Shown: positions 20,780-32,084 of the stretch, piece after piece
Position numbering within the stretch: position 1 is the first letter of the stretch
Layout: the number at the start of each line of letters is the position of its first letter
DNA from: Diplolepis rosae
Taxonomy: Eukaryota; Arthropoda; Insecta; Hymenoptera; Diplolepididae
Length of the DNA stretch: 64,000 bases
Assembly (NCBI GenBank): GCA_030998225.1
Contig: JAPYXD010000023.1
Span: forward strand, 248,001-312,000
Direction of reading: 5' to 3'
Notes under the pieces: model-generated
What the model was told of the DNA's origin: nothing
What the model saw: the letters and a program-made list of their open reading frames with translations, nothing else
Database searches by the model: none
Translations under genes and position numbers: made by a program

Positions 20780-21344
20780 AAGAAAGCAATAAAACGGTGA
20801 CGATAACAAAATAATATATATCAATGAATATGTAAATGTCCTTGAAGCGGTCAAACAATTCAAACTTTTTATCAACAAACTTTTAAATTTAAATCGTTTC
20901 CAAATTCAAAATTGTCCCACCAAACGCCCAATGCAAGTTGAAGAGCTAGGGTAAGTATAAATAATAATTGCATTCGGAAGAAGAATTTTGAGAAGCAAGT
21001 TCCTTCTTCTGAAAATTTACCTCGTGGTAATTAGACGCCCGTCTGTGATTCTGAACGTGCGCTTCACGGTAAAGTTCGTGTCACAGCAGTCTGTTTATGT
21101 TTATTGCTAAGAAAAACTTCAACTCTTGCATGTCTACCATTGAGAATTGACTCATTAAATACTGTTTAACGTTTTTCATAGTGTTAATATCAAGTAGATA
21201 TTTATATCAAGTAGAAGTGTTAATATCAAACAGAGCTATATATAGATTTCACTGACTTGATTTTTAATGATTTCTATATTTTAATCAGTTTTCTGTCTTT
21301 TTTAATTTGAATTTCCAATACCGCTGATGTGTACAGGAGGTCAT
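20780..21344. other. AT-rich stretch without a gene
   Basis: No gene seen. A short reiteration of ATATCAAGTAGA occurs at 21187-21230. Confidence 0.4.
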
Positions 21345-21852
21345 GAAGATTTAAAATTAAATTCATGAAAGATAACATCACAAATGTTCTATGCCAAAGT
21401 TTGTAAGGAGTTTTATTTTGTAAAATGACTTTTATAGGCGTTAGATGTAGCAAATATGTTGCAGTTAGAATCGCCTCCCATCACAACTCTTTGCCTAAAT
21501 TAGCACTATGTATCATTGCTCGGGCCTTTTTAACGAATGACCTGTTCATGTGTTCGGCTACCGTATTCTGTTGAGGGTTATACGGTACAGTTTAATGATA
21601 TTGTATTCCTTTCTGTACACAAAAATCTTTAAAAACATTTGACACAAATTCACTCCCGCTGACACAATATAAATAAGCAATTTTAAAATTAAAATGTGCT
21701 TCGCTTTTATTAACAAAATCTTGAAATACTTTAAATACTTCGGATTTATAATTAAGCAGATAAACAACCGTATAATGAGTAAACTCATCAATAAATGTCA
21801 CAAAATAATGTTTGTCATCAATAGTTGAAGGTTTATTGGATCTATAACTTAA
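21345..21852 (-). pseudogene. Copia-type integrase fragment
   Basis: The minus-strand frame reads HYFVTFIDEFTHYTVVYL, then YKSEVFKVFQDF and CVQKGIQYH, which is the start of a Ty1/Copia integrase catalytic core (first Asp in FIDEFT). The region of the second Asp is altered (SGSEF where the family has D-N-G-x-E). Beyond 21592 the similarity continues in other frames with stops (a GVAER-type region is recognisable around 21540-21580). Upstream it is cut by the mariner at 21853; no other Copia part is certain. Confidence 0.7.
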
Positions 21853-23103
21853 TTCGTGCGGTTTTTTTTCAATATTTGAACGTTTATTTAAGAAAACATG
21901 TACAATAGTATTACTCAAAGTATTGCCCATCTGAAGCTATGACTTTTTCCCATCTTTCTTGCAACTTGTGGATTCCATTCCAAAAGAACTGCACCGCCTT
22001 GGCGGCCAAGAATGAATCAAGGCAATTTTTGATACCCTGTTCTGATGTGAACCGTATTCCAGGGAGGGCGTTCTGCATCGACCGGAAAAAATGGTAGTCA
22101 GAAGGAGCAAAGTCTGGGCTGTAAGGCGGGTGGAGTAAAACTTCCCATCCACTGTTTTCAAAAAAGTTCTCAACCGGAATAGCAACATAGGGCCAAGCGT
22201 TGTCATGATGGGAAATTATTGCCTCGCGTCTGGTCGCATATTCCAGGCGTTTTTCGGTTATTGCTCTCTTCAAACGGATTAATTGTGTTCGGTAGCGTTT
22301 TCCATTGATGGTTTCACCGGGTTTTAGCAGCTCATAATACAGCACACCCTTCTGATCCCACCAAATACAAAGCATTACCTTCGCGCCATGGATATTCGGC
22401 TTTGCCGTTGATTTGGCTGGTTGGCCGGGTTTCACATATGATTTTTTGCGCTTGGGGTTGCCATAATGGATCCATTTTTCATCACCAGTAACAATCCGAT
22501 GCAAAAATGACTTCTTTTTGTGGCGTTCCAGCTGCATTTCGGATATGCAAAACCGCCTTTCAACGTCTCTCGGCTTGAGTTCATGTGGAACCCAATTTCC
22601 TTGCTTTTGAATGTATCCGGATGCTCTTAAACGTTTTGAAATGGCTGCTTGAGTGATTCCCAAAGATTCTGCGAGCTCTTATTGTGTTTGGCAACAATCT
22701 TCATCGACTAATGCTTCCAGTTCTTTATCTTCAAACTTTTTTGGCTGCCCAGGACGTTCTTCGTCTTCCAAGCCAAAATCACCACTTTTAAATCGTGCAA
22801 ACCACTCTTGGCACGTTCGCTCAGCTAGAGCATGCTCACCATAAACTCCCACCAAAATACGATGACTTTCGGCATCAGTTTTCTTCATATTAAAGTAATG
22901 AGGAAGAACTCCCCGCAGAAACACATTTTCAGGCACAAAATTCGACATATTTGAGTGAAAAAAAATTATTGTTGTTTACGCTTCAAATGATTGACATATA
23001 CTGAAAAAGACGCACAATGACAGTAGCTTTCCAACGCATGTTCGGAATATTGGAACGATGGGATAATAATCAAGTTGCGCCATCTCTTAGCAAACCGCAC
23101 GAA
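21853..23103 (-). mobile_element. Mariner element, nearly full length
   Basis: Short terminal inverted repeats (TTCGTGCGGTTT at 21853 and its complement ending at 23103) bound a transposase on the minus strand. It is inserted in the Copia integrase fragment. Confidence 0.75.
21911..22948 (-). pseudogene. Mariner transposase with one in-frame stop
   Basis: Starting at ATG 22948, the frame covers the N-terminal HTH domains (TCQEWFARFKSGDF, DEERPGQPKKF) and reaches a TAA at 22679-22681 (CAA in many relatives, inference), then continues in the same frame to 21911. The catalytic region holds VTGDEKWIHY (first Asp), HHDNAWPYVA (second Asp) and PPYSPDFAPSDYHFF (third Asp), matching the mariner DD34D pattern. 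The usual HDNARPH has Trp in place of Arg. Total 345 codons is normal for mariner transposase. A single nonsense codon makes it a young pseudogene. Confidence 0.9.
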
Positions 23104-24168
23104 TAAGGATAAGGTTTATTTCTAGGTTATATCATAGGAAAGATTTTAAAGGGAAAAAGAAGTGTAGGAATGTTAAAGAAATTATCAGGACCGGAAATAA
23201 AACAAAACCCAATAGTTCCTAATTGATTTTAGAGAACAGACAAATATTAGATAGTATGAGTTAAATGAAATTTATAAATAACGCGATATTAAATAAGAAC
23301 ATTATAAGAAAACCGACAGTAGCAAGGGAAACAATACTTTTCGAATCAGAAATACGAGAAAAAAGTATATGTATAGAAGCTACAGAAACCAAACAGGAAA
23401 AAATGAACAGATTATTAAGAGGAAAAATCCCGAAAACGGAAAAACAGTTAAAAGCAATGTTACGTGAACCCAAAACCATAATGCGTAACGAACAGTAGAT
23501 AGGAGAACCAATATATAAAAATTCGCTCATCCAAAACTATTATTTATTATATTTACTTGTCATTTATTTATTTTATTTTTATATATTCTACTTTTTCGTT
23601 TTAGAATAATTATTGTTACTTATGATCGACAACCGATCTGAATCCGTTCGACTACTCGATCTCATGCAAGAAACTTATACCACTTGAAACTATTTTACTT
23701 TATTTTATTTCGCTTCTTTTATCCTTTTTCTTTGCCAATGAAAATCATTAGTAACTTCTATGCTGTCCTTAAATATGATTGATGAAACCCAAATTTAATG
23801 AGTTTAAAATCATCACTCAACCTGGAATAATTAACCAAATTCATAAAAGAAATTGTGCAACCAGCGAGGGCATTTAAACTCGGGAAAATATTTATGTCCA
23901 TATCTAGCTCCCTGACTGCAGGTGAAGACCGTTCACAAAACGAAGACAGGCGGATTTATTTTCCCATACTAAGACTCGTGTTTTCTCTTCCTTCCCTTCC
24001 CTAAATGCATGGAACTGCAAAAAGACAATTTTTTCGAGTACTTGAGAAGATAAAAATATGAGGGAAAGCTCTTTTTGACGTGCAGCGAAGCGCGCACAAT
24101 TTTAACCAGGCGGCCCTCAGGCCATGAAGATTGTAGTGTCCCGATGAGTCGGTGAATAAATGCAAGAG
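23104..24168. other. Stretch without a recognised gene
   Basis: A lysine-rich frame (23265-23498) is open but has no recognisable family. The rest is AT-rich until about 24060, where GC content rises sharply. Confidence 0.35.
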
Positions 24169-24281
24169 GCTCTATAGACGCGCATCTTCCTAATGCGTGA
24201 AGGGTGCCCTATAAACGGGTCTATCCCAGGTTGAAAGCAGGGGACGCTATAGACGCGTCCATCCCCATGCATGAAAAAGGA
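24169..24281. repeat. Three imperfect tandem units of about 37 bp
   Basis: Each unit carries CTATAGACGCG or a variant (CTATAAACGGG), then an ATCxxCC and a TGAA block. The surrounding 24060-24630 sequence is GC-rich and unlike its neighbours, which suggests the 5-prime region of a retroelement or an insertion. Confidence 0.5.
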
Positions 24282-25382
24282 TGTATGCCCCAGGCGGCGG
24301 CGCTGAGTATGAGTCCGCGAGCGCCTGCGAGGAAGGAGTGAACTGAATGAATGTGAGCGCCGCATGACTGTGATATGTGTCCTTCGAATGTGAGAGAAGA
24401 CTATAAACAGGCTTTCACTTGAGTGAGGCAAAGATCAAATTGGTGTATAAAATCTCCTGGGGGACACTGTAAAGCGTCCGCAGTCTGTGACCAAGAACAG
24501 TTCAAAAGATCGTTTCCGTATGGCATCCCACTGGGAGTGCTTCGTCACCAAGTGCCGTCTTCCCCGGGCCACGAGGAGAACTGGGGTAGGACTTCGGTCC
24601 GAGGGTACACCCGTTCTCAACTATTCCGACCAGTGTTTGCAGAACGTGGACGTAAACGGCCCACACCACTGACCCGCGTGGATCCTCACACAACTAAACG
24701 CGGTGTGTCGGTGTCTCCCCACTTCCTAGCTTCGATTTCATGCTGGCGGCTGTTGAGCTAAGATCGAGAATTATGTTTCTCTAGACTTCGTGTGAAAGAG
24801 GCGCGAAACAGACGACAAATTCAAAGAGATAATATATGTAGTTTAAGATATTAGCTTTCTGTTTTTGATAATTTGATAAACACTTACCTAAAATGAGTAT
24901 CTGAAAGATTTTTTTGAATTTTAAGATGATTTAGAAACTTGAGAGATAATTTTTTAGTAAAATTTATCACATGACTGTTTAAATATACAAGTGTGAACAA
25001 AAGGTTTCTATTATTAAAACAAAAAACTAAATTATATCTAATTTTGCACATAAAATTACACATTGAGATTTCTTTGTTATGAAGTAAAATTGAAAAATTT
25101 TATAATAATAAAATACTTGAAAAAAAATTTTTTGAATACTTAAAAACTTTTACATGGGAATTTCAATATATAAAAGTGAATAAAAGGTTTGATTTTAAAA
25201 AAAATTGATAAATGTATTTTATTTTATAATTGATTTCAAATTAATAAGGTGAGCTTGAAATTTTTGTCACTGCCTACATTATCGGAGGTTAACTAAAAAA
25301 GATTTTCAAATCCTTGAAATATTTATTTTATACTTGGTACATTTGCATTGGTTTTAGGGTCCATAAATGAAGAAGTCTATTT

Positions 25383-25424
25383 AATCAGACGTTTTGGCTC
25401 TGATTGGAGTCCTCATCAGTGATA
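25383..25424 (-). ncRNA. Decayed hammerhead-like motif, left arm of P1
   Basis: Minus strand: ATCA, CTGATGAG, a stem II of GGACTC/GAGCC with a bulge, then AAAACGTC and TGAT closing stem I. The conserved G of GAAA is A here, so self-cleavage is unlikely; the architecture is otherwise that of a Penelope-type hammerhead. Confidence 0.4.
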
Positions 25425-25890
25425 TTTATTAAAATTTAGAAAATACAAAAAAATACGTATTTTATTATTATATTGGTCAATTTTGCTTCATCCGAAAGAA
25501 TTCTCAATATGTAATTTCGTATGCAAAACAAGATATAATTTATTTCATTTTTAAATAATCAAACCTTTTATTTACATTTATTTGTTGAAATTTCCATAAA
25601 AGATGTCAAGTATAATAAAAGTTCTTTTTGAGGTATTTTATTCCAAACGAATTTTCATAAATTTTATTTTATACTAGAAGAATTTAAGGTGTACTTTTCA
25701 ATACAAAATTAAATACGGTTTTTTTTTCAATAATCAAACCTTTTATTCACAATTATGTATGAAAGAGAGGCTCTTAAAAAGTGTTACGCATTTTAAAAGC
25801 TTTTTCAAAGTATTTTATTATTATAATATCTGTCAATTTTGCTTCATACTAAATAAATCTCAAGTTATAATTTCGTATGCAACATTAGAT

Positions 25891-27344
25891 ATAGTTTGTA
25901 TATATTTTAAAACAATTAAACCTCTTATGTATACTTGTATATTGAAGTAGTCATGCGAAGGATTTTAAGTATTCTGAAAACTTCTCCAAAGTATTTCATC
26001 CCAAAGATATATTTTTCAATTTTACTTCATGTCAGGGAAATCTCATGATGTAATTTCTTATGCATATTTAGATACAATTTATTTTATTTTATAACCAAAA
26101 CCTTCATTTATACAGGCATAGAAATTATTCTATAATTATAAATCGTTAATTAAATGTTCACCATTTGTTGTTTCAGCTTTTGTTTAAATGACTTAATTTT
26201 TATAAAAACAATTAAAATTTTTTTATTTCACCTGTTGCTTCATTTATATTGAAAGTGACTTAATTTTGATAATAACAACTCAAAGAAAAATTCCTAATAA
26301 TATCATAAAATTTAATGAAATTCTGCATCTAAGGAGCTCAATTTGAAAGAAAAATGTTAATTTCATAAAAAGATACTACAATAATGTCAAATTTTGATAT
26401 TTTTCGATATGAAGAAGTTATGTTACATGAACTTTTACAGAAATTTTGTCAAGTGGTCTTGTTGATCAAAATAATGTATAGACTATCTATAGTCATCATG
26501 AAATTTTACGACTTTTTAGTCAACATTTTGATTAATATCCCTAAATTTCATTAAAGTATGGTATACATTGATTTTCAAAAAAATCTTGTGAAAAGTTACA
26601 CGTTTTTAAAATTATACAACTTTTATTGTATCATATTTTACCCTAAGATAGCATACAGAAAAAAATACTATGAAGGTATACTTTTGAAATGAGACCAAAA
26701 ACTTTTTAAATTGTTAATTTTTTCAAAGAGTTATTAACATTTTATTGATAGTTTGGATTTCTCAAAATAATGTATAGACTATGGTCATCATGAAATTTTA
26801 CGACTTTTTAGTATGCAGGAAAAAATTCCTTAAATATCATAATTTATTAGCTAAAAAAAAATTGCACATTTTTGTAGTATATTTTTACGAAATTAACATT
26901 TTTTTTCAAATTGAGCTCATTAGATGCAGAATTTTATTAACTTTCATGATATTATTAGGAATTTTTTTGAGTTATTATCAAAATCAATTCACTTTCAATA
27001 TAAATAAAACAAAAGGTGAAATGAAAAAATTTTTACTGTTTTTATAAAAATTAAGTCATTTGAACAGAGGTTGAAACAACAGATGATGAACATTTAATTA
27101 CCGATGTCTAATTATAAAATAATTTCCATGCCTGTATAAATGAAGGGTTTGATTATAAACAAAATAAATTGTATCTAAATTTGCATAAGAAATTACATCA
27201 TGAGATTTCCCTGACATGATGTAAAATTGAAAAATATATCATGGAATTAAATGCTTTGGAAAAGCTTTTAGAATACTTAAAATCCTTCGCATGACTATTT
27301 CAATATACAAGTATACATAAGAGGTTTGATTATTTTAAAATATA
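25891..27344. repeat. Palindrome P2 next to the centre of P1
   Basis: About 25900-26400 pairs with about 26860-27330 in inverted orientation (for example CATGCGAAGGATTTTAAGTA and its complement; TGCATCTAA near the inner ends). The spacer 26401-26860 includes a direct repeat around ATAATGTATAGACTAT (26474 and 26767) followed by CATCATGAAATTTTACGACT. Its sequence is related to the P1 arms but it is a separate palindrome. Confidence 0.65.
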
Positions 27345-27507
27345 TGGGTCATTTCATGGGAGATTTACAGTCAACATTTTTTTTTCGACGAAATATTTTT
27401 TTTGCCTTCTTACTTAAAAAACAATCGACACGTTGTTACGAGCGTGTCAAGGCACCTTATCGTTGCCTGGGTCAAGGAACTTTTAGCAAATGGTTGGTTC
27501 GGGAAGG

Positions 27508-27980
27508 AAATTCCTAATACATTATTATATCGATATTAATATCACCATTAATATAAATGCGATTATATCATTAATGCTATATATCACGCCCATATTGCGT
27601 TATATTATGCATCATATTGATGTGTGTTAATATATATATATATATATAAATATTGATGTATGTGCAGGCTCGTGCACCTGCGTATGAACGTGAGTTTATG
27701 TTTACAGGTAAACGCGAATAATTATAACTACGATTTTTTTTATGCGAGTGGCCTGTCACATGATCGCATAGATTGTAAATTCAGGAGTATCTAAATTCAG
27801 GAAATTCCTAATGCATTATTTTATTAATATTAATGTTACTATTAATATTAATAATGCTTTTATATGATGTTAATTCATTTAAAACCATTAATATTGTCGC
27901 CAATAATTATAACTATAGCTTTATGCGAGTGGCCTGTCACATCATCGCATAAGTTGTAATTTCAGAAATATCTAAATCTA
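27508..27980 (+). repeat. Tandem duplication of a block of about 180-290 bp
   Basis: Both units begin GGAAATTCCTAAT and TATTAATATTAAT tracts and end GCGAGTGGCCTGTCACAT plus ATCTAAAT (27508-about 27800 and about 27801-27980). The first unit has an extra (TA)n run at about 27630-27650. Confidence 0.6.
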
Positions 27981-28831
27981 TGAAAACATTGATCGACATT
28001 ATCAATATTTCTACTGAAAAGTGGAAGCAAAAGGAGAGAGCGCGAGAGAAGAGAGCATAAGAGAGAGGAAGAGGGAGAGATATCCAGCGCGCGTACACTC
28101 ATGCACTGTATCTCACTATAGTTTTCTGCCGTTTGTCACTTCCTTTCTTCGTTCGCCCATGCATATTGTAAGATATTTATATGGTTATCTGGAATATTGA
28201 TTGGATTCTCATCAAGTTAAATCAAAATTACCTATCAATTATGAAAGGATCGAGGAAGGATATAGCATGAGAAATTATCAGTAAATTTTATAATATCCGA
28301 AGCCAATTGGCTGAATGATTGACAAGAGGGGGACAAAAGATATGGGAAGGCAGAAGAGAAGGCACTGAATGTAATTTAGTTGGATCCAACAGGCAAGCCC
28401 TCCGGAGGCATAATTTCAATAAATAAAAATTGTCATAGACCAGGATTCTGGGAGTTCAACATTGCCGTTACCGCCACTTCGAATTACTGAGTGCCTTAAT
28501 ACATATTGGCGATAATCAACTTCTAAAGCTTACACTGAAGCATAAACTGAAAGCTCATATATTTTGTGATATTCGTTCTTCATGCTCAACAACTTCTTCT
28601 GAGAATATTAACGACGGTCCTGGGATAGAAGAACTAGGGAGAAAATTTCAAGATAACTATTATGTACTATTCGAAAATCTGATCAAACTTGTGAGTACGT
28701 TTGTTTTAATGTAGGATAATATCATTGTCATTAGGATCGGGATAAGCATAGTCATTTTACATCGAATATTGTTTATACTTGAGAGTATGTGATATTGGAA
28801 AAGATAAATAAACAAAATTGACTGTTATATT

Positions 28832-28848
28832 TGGCGCCCGAACATCGG
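28832..28848 (+). promoter_or_regulatory. Primer binding site of an LTR retrotransposon
   Basis: TGGCGCCCGAACATCGG begins with TGG and lies about 95 bp before a gag-like ORF, the usual place of a tRNA primer site directly after a 5-prime LTR. The sequence before it (ending near ACTGTTATAT) would be the LTR end; the LTR start is not clear. Confidence 0.6.
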
Positions 28849-28942
28849 TCATGAATGAGTCTTGATTAAATATTTATTTTGTTTTCTCGTTTACTGATTT
28901 TATGATTTTGTTGATTTATATTGTAATTGTTAATTTTAATTA

Positions 28943-29485
28943 ATGTCGCATTCGCAAGTTTCGCCAATTCTTATAAAACCTAAAAGTATTTTGTTAGGAG
29001 AGGATACTCCAAAATCAAAGCGTCAATATCCTAAAAAGAAATCTTTTGATAAGTTCTCTGCTCGACGAAATTTATTAGAAACAATGGCTGAACAACAAAC
29101 ATTGTTAGATTTGCAAAAAGAGATCGAAGAGTTGCGTCAACTTAACGATCGACAACGCGATGAGATTAATATGCTCAGAGAAAGACAATCGCCGGTCGCA
29201 CAGCAGGGGGATGTTGGAAGTCAAATTGTGAATGATTTGGTTGCGGGGTTAAGAGTTTTGAATATTGATACGAAGGTTCCAAAATTTGAGGATGATTTAA
29301 GTAGGAACCCGAATGAATTCTTGAGCTCATTGGATTCTTATTTCGCCTCGAAGCAGATTCCTGAAACACAAAAACTTTTGGTAACTGAGAACGCCCTTGG
29401 TGGTCGTGCAAGAATCTGGTTCGAAGCTCGGTATCATAATTTTCGGAATTATCAGGCATGGTACAAAGTCCATCTAAATTCCTAA
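28943..29485 (+). pseudogene. Gag-like N-terminal fragment of an LTR retrotransposon
   Basis: A 180-codon frame from ATG 28943 contains a basic N-terminus, a coiled-coil (residues about 50-75, LQKEIEELRQLNDRQRDEI), and a capsid-like start (VPKFEDDLSRNPNEFLSSLD, then GRARIWFEA), like Gypsy-type Gag proteins. It stops at 29483 and no nucleocapsid, protease or polymerase follows before the sequence becomes unrelated, so it is a 3-prime truncated fragment. Its 5-prime primer site is intact. Confidence 0.7.
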
Positions 29486-30248
29486 AACCTCCCTACCATT
29501 ATTTCCTTGTCCAATCATAGATTCCCTAATCATCAAAAAACCCTACCATGTTCAACTCGCGATGAATCAGTAAAACAGATCAACGCCAAGCCAAAATTGG
29601 CAGTTATTCGAGCAACCCGGTACTATCCGCAACTACTCGGACAGTAGGGAATATACTTTTCTCTACTTTTGCCCGTCTGCGGTCTAGATCGACAGTTCCT
29701 AGATCCTCGTTAGTTGATTGAAACCGTAAAACTCTTTCTAACGAAATTATTTATTTGGAATCGTGTCGGGCGGACGTAAAACACAAAAATCTTCATCTGG
29801 ACGGAAGCAAATCTTTTATTTTGAATATATCAAAATTAAATTCATCTTCGGCAGACCATTTAAAAGGTCCAATTCGTTGATCGTGAACGGTCGGTATACC
29901 TGTTTCACTAGTTGAGGGTAACTCGTAAACGATTATCTAGTGATAGACTCTTGGCAATCGCATCGAACGTGTATCAACGAAAATCTTCGGCGGACTATTT
30001 ACAGTCCAAATCCAGTTTTTCGCCGTTTTTCTTCACCAAAATAAAACGGCACAAAGCAGCGAGAAATCGCAGAAAATTAATACTACCGAATCTCAAAACG
30101 GTAGTGATAATTTTCACAAAAATATTTGAATTAGATTTAATAGGGAAATTTTAGCGGTGAAAAGAGCGAGTTTAAAAGCACTCGACCCTTTTCTGGTTGA
30201 AAGCCAACCGTTATATTTTCTTATTCAACCTAAAAGAAAAGTGGAAAA

Positions 30249-30286
<38 letters not shown>

Positions 30287-31297
30287 ATTATGCTAAGGAC
30301 CAAAGTGGTTTCTTTTGGAAACCACAAATATATAAAATCATGTTTGGCCCGGATAACTGAGGACTTCAGCAACGGGAACGCACTCTCTTCCTTGCTCCTG
30401 CCCTCCAGCGATCTGGTAGGATTAAGAACCTAGGAATAAAGCATTAATTGTGGTAAAGTACAATTTATATTTCTGACTTGTCTCTCTCTTGATTTATGTC
30501 CAAAGTGTTCACCTAGGATTATTCGTTTCCTTCTTTTTGAAAATAGAACTATCTTTTATTAATGCGAATAATTGCCGCCTGATTTAATTTTATTCAAGGC
30601 ACCTTTTCCCCTCTTCTTACTATTCAAAATTAAAGGTGATCAGCGTAAACGTGAAGAATACACTCTCAGTCCGAGAGTAGAAGACCAACGACCCCACATA
30701 ATAATAAACGAATTCAGTTAATATTTACATTAACTAAATTCGGCAGTTTGGACGACCTCCGCGTACTCATTTTACTAATTGATCAAATATATTAAGGGTA
30801 ATTTTTTTTACTTTTTATGAATTTTATTTAAATTAATAATACCCGTACGTAACACACGTTTTTTTTCAATGTGATACTTGAAAATTTCGAGATATAATTT
30901 TTTTAAGTTTAGCACACGGGAAAATTTTTTTTTTTTTAACAGCTCACTGTAAAAGCAATTTTGAATATAAAATGTAACCCTTGCACTTGAAATGCGCGAA
31001 AGATTACAAGCTTCAAAAAAGTTATAGCACACATTTCGTTGTTTTTTTTGTAATAACAATATAGTACATTTGTATAAACAATTGAATTTTTTTTCAATTT
31101 GGAACTAATTTTTTCCGAATTTTTTGTTTCTATATTTTTGTTGAAGTTTTTTCAATATGCAGGCAAAATTTTGGAATGGAAAAACGAAAACTGTAGGTGT
31201 AATTAATTCATAAAATCTGTCCCGCCCATTGCAACGAGCGAGATCGCACGCTGCAACTACGCTTAAGCTTGTTTAGGCATGCTCGGACTGTAATGTT
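29486..31297. other. No gene; microsatellite and possible LTR remnants
   Basis: A (GT)17 run lies at 30251-30285. Two loosely repeated blocks carrying ATCTTCGGC-GAC occur at about 29845 and 29980. AATAAAGCATTAATTG near 30434 resembles a polyadenylation region of an LTR, but no partner was found. The end (about 30800-31200) is T-rich. Confidence 0.4.
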
Positions 31298-31785
31298 TGA
31301 CTGTAAATCTCCCATGAAATGACCCATATATACGAAATTACACCTCGAGATTTCTTTAGTATGAAGCATAATTTACAGATATAATAATAAAATACTTTGA
31401 AAAAGCTTTTAAAATACGTAACACTTTTCAAGAGCCTCTTTTTCAATACATAATTGTGAATAAAAAGTTTGATTATGGAAAAAATAAAAGACCATATTTA
31501 ATTTTGTATTGAAAATTACACCTTAAATTCCTCTAGCATAACATAAAATTTATGAAAATTCGTTTGGAATAAAATACCTCAAAAAGAACTTTTATTTTAC
31601 TAGACATCTTTTATGGAAATTTCAACAAATAAATGTAAATAAAAGGTTTGATTATTTAAAAATAAAATAAATTATAGCTTATTTTGTATACGAAATCACA
31701 CATTGAGAATTCTCACGGATGAAGCAAAATTGACCAAAATAATAATAAAATACGCATCTTTTTTGTATTTTCTAGATTTTAATAA

Positions 31786-31829
31786 ATATCACTGATGAGG
31801 ACTCCAATCAGAGCCAAAACGTCTGATTA
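31786..31829 (+). ncRNA. Decayed hammerhead-like motif, right arm of P1
   Basis: Mirror image of the motif at 25383-25424: CTGATGAG at 31792-31799, a bulged stem II, AAAACGTC at 31816-31823 and stem I ATCA/TGAT. It shares the G-to-A change in the GAAA core, so both arms carry the same defect. Confidence 0.4.
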
Positions 31830-32084
31830 AATAGACTTCTTCATTTGTGGACCCTAAAACCAATGCAAACGTACCAAGTATTATAAAATAAATATTTAAA
31901 GAATTTGAAAATCTTTTTTAGTGAGTTTCCGATAATGTAGGCAGTGACAAAAATTTCAAACTCACCTTATTAATTTGAAATCAATTATAAAATAAAATAC
32001 ATTTATCAATTTTTTTAAAAATCAAACCTTACATTCACGCTTATACACTACCGTCGGAAATTGTGCGCACGATGCTTGTGAGCG

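Larger units (their letters stand above)
27345..31326. mobile_element. 4-kb TIR element with TATA target duplication
   Basis: Perfect 29-bp inverted ends: 27345-27373 starts TGGGTCATTTCATGGGAG and 31298-31326 is the complement. Both flanks read TATA (27341-27344 and 31327-31330), consistent with a TA or TATA duplication. The interior holds two direct repeats, an LTR-retrotransposon fragment and a GT microsatellite, but no transposase that I can recognise, so it would be non-autonomous. Confidence 0.65.

Noticed and set aside
24423..24761. 112-codon plus-strand ORF in GC-rich sequence
   Set aside because: Overlaps the left end of palindrome P1 with similar-length frames on other strands; no family recognised.
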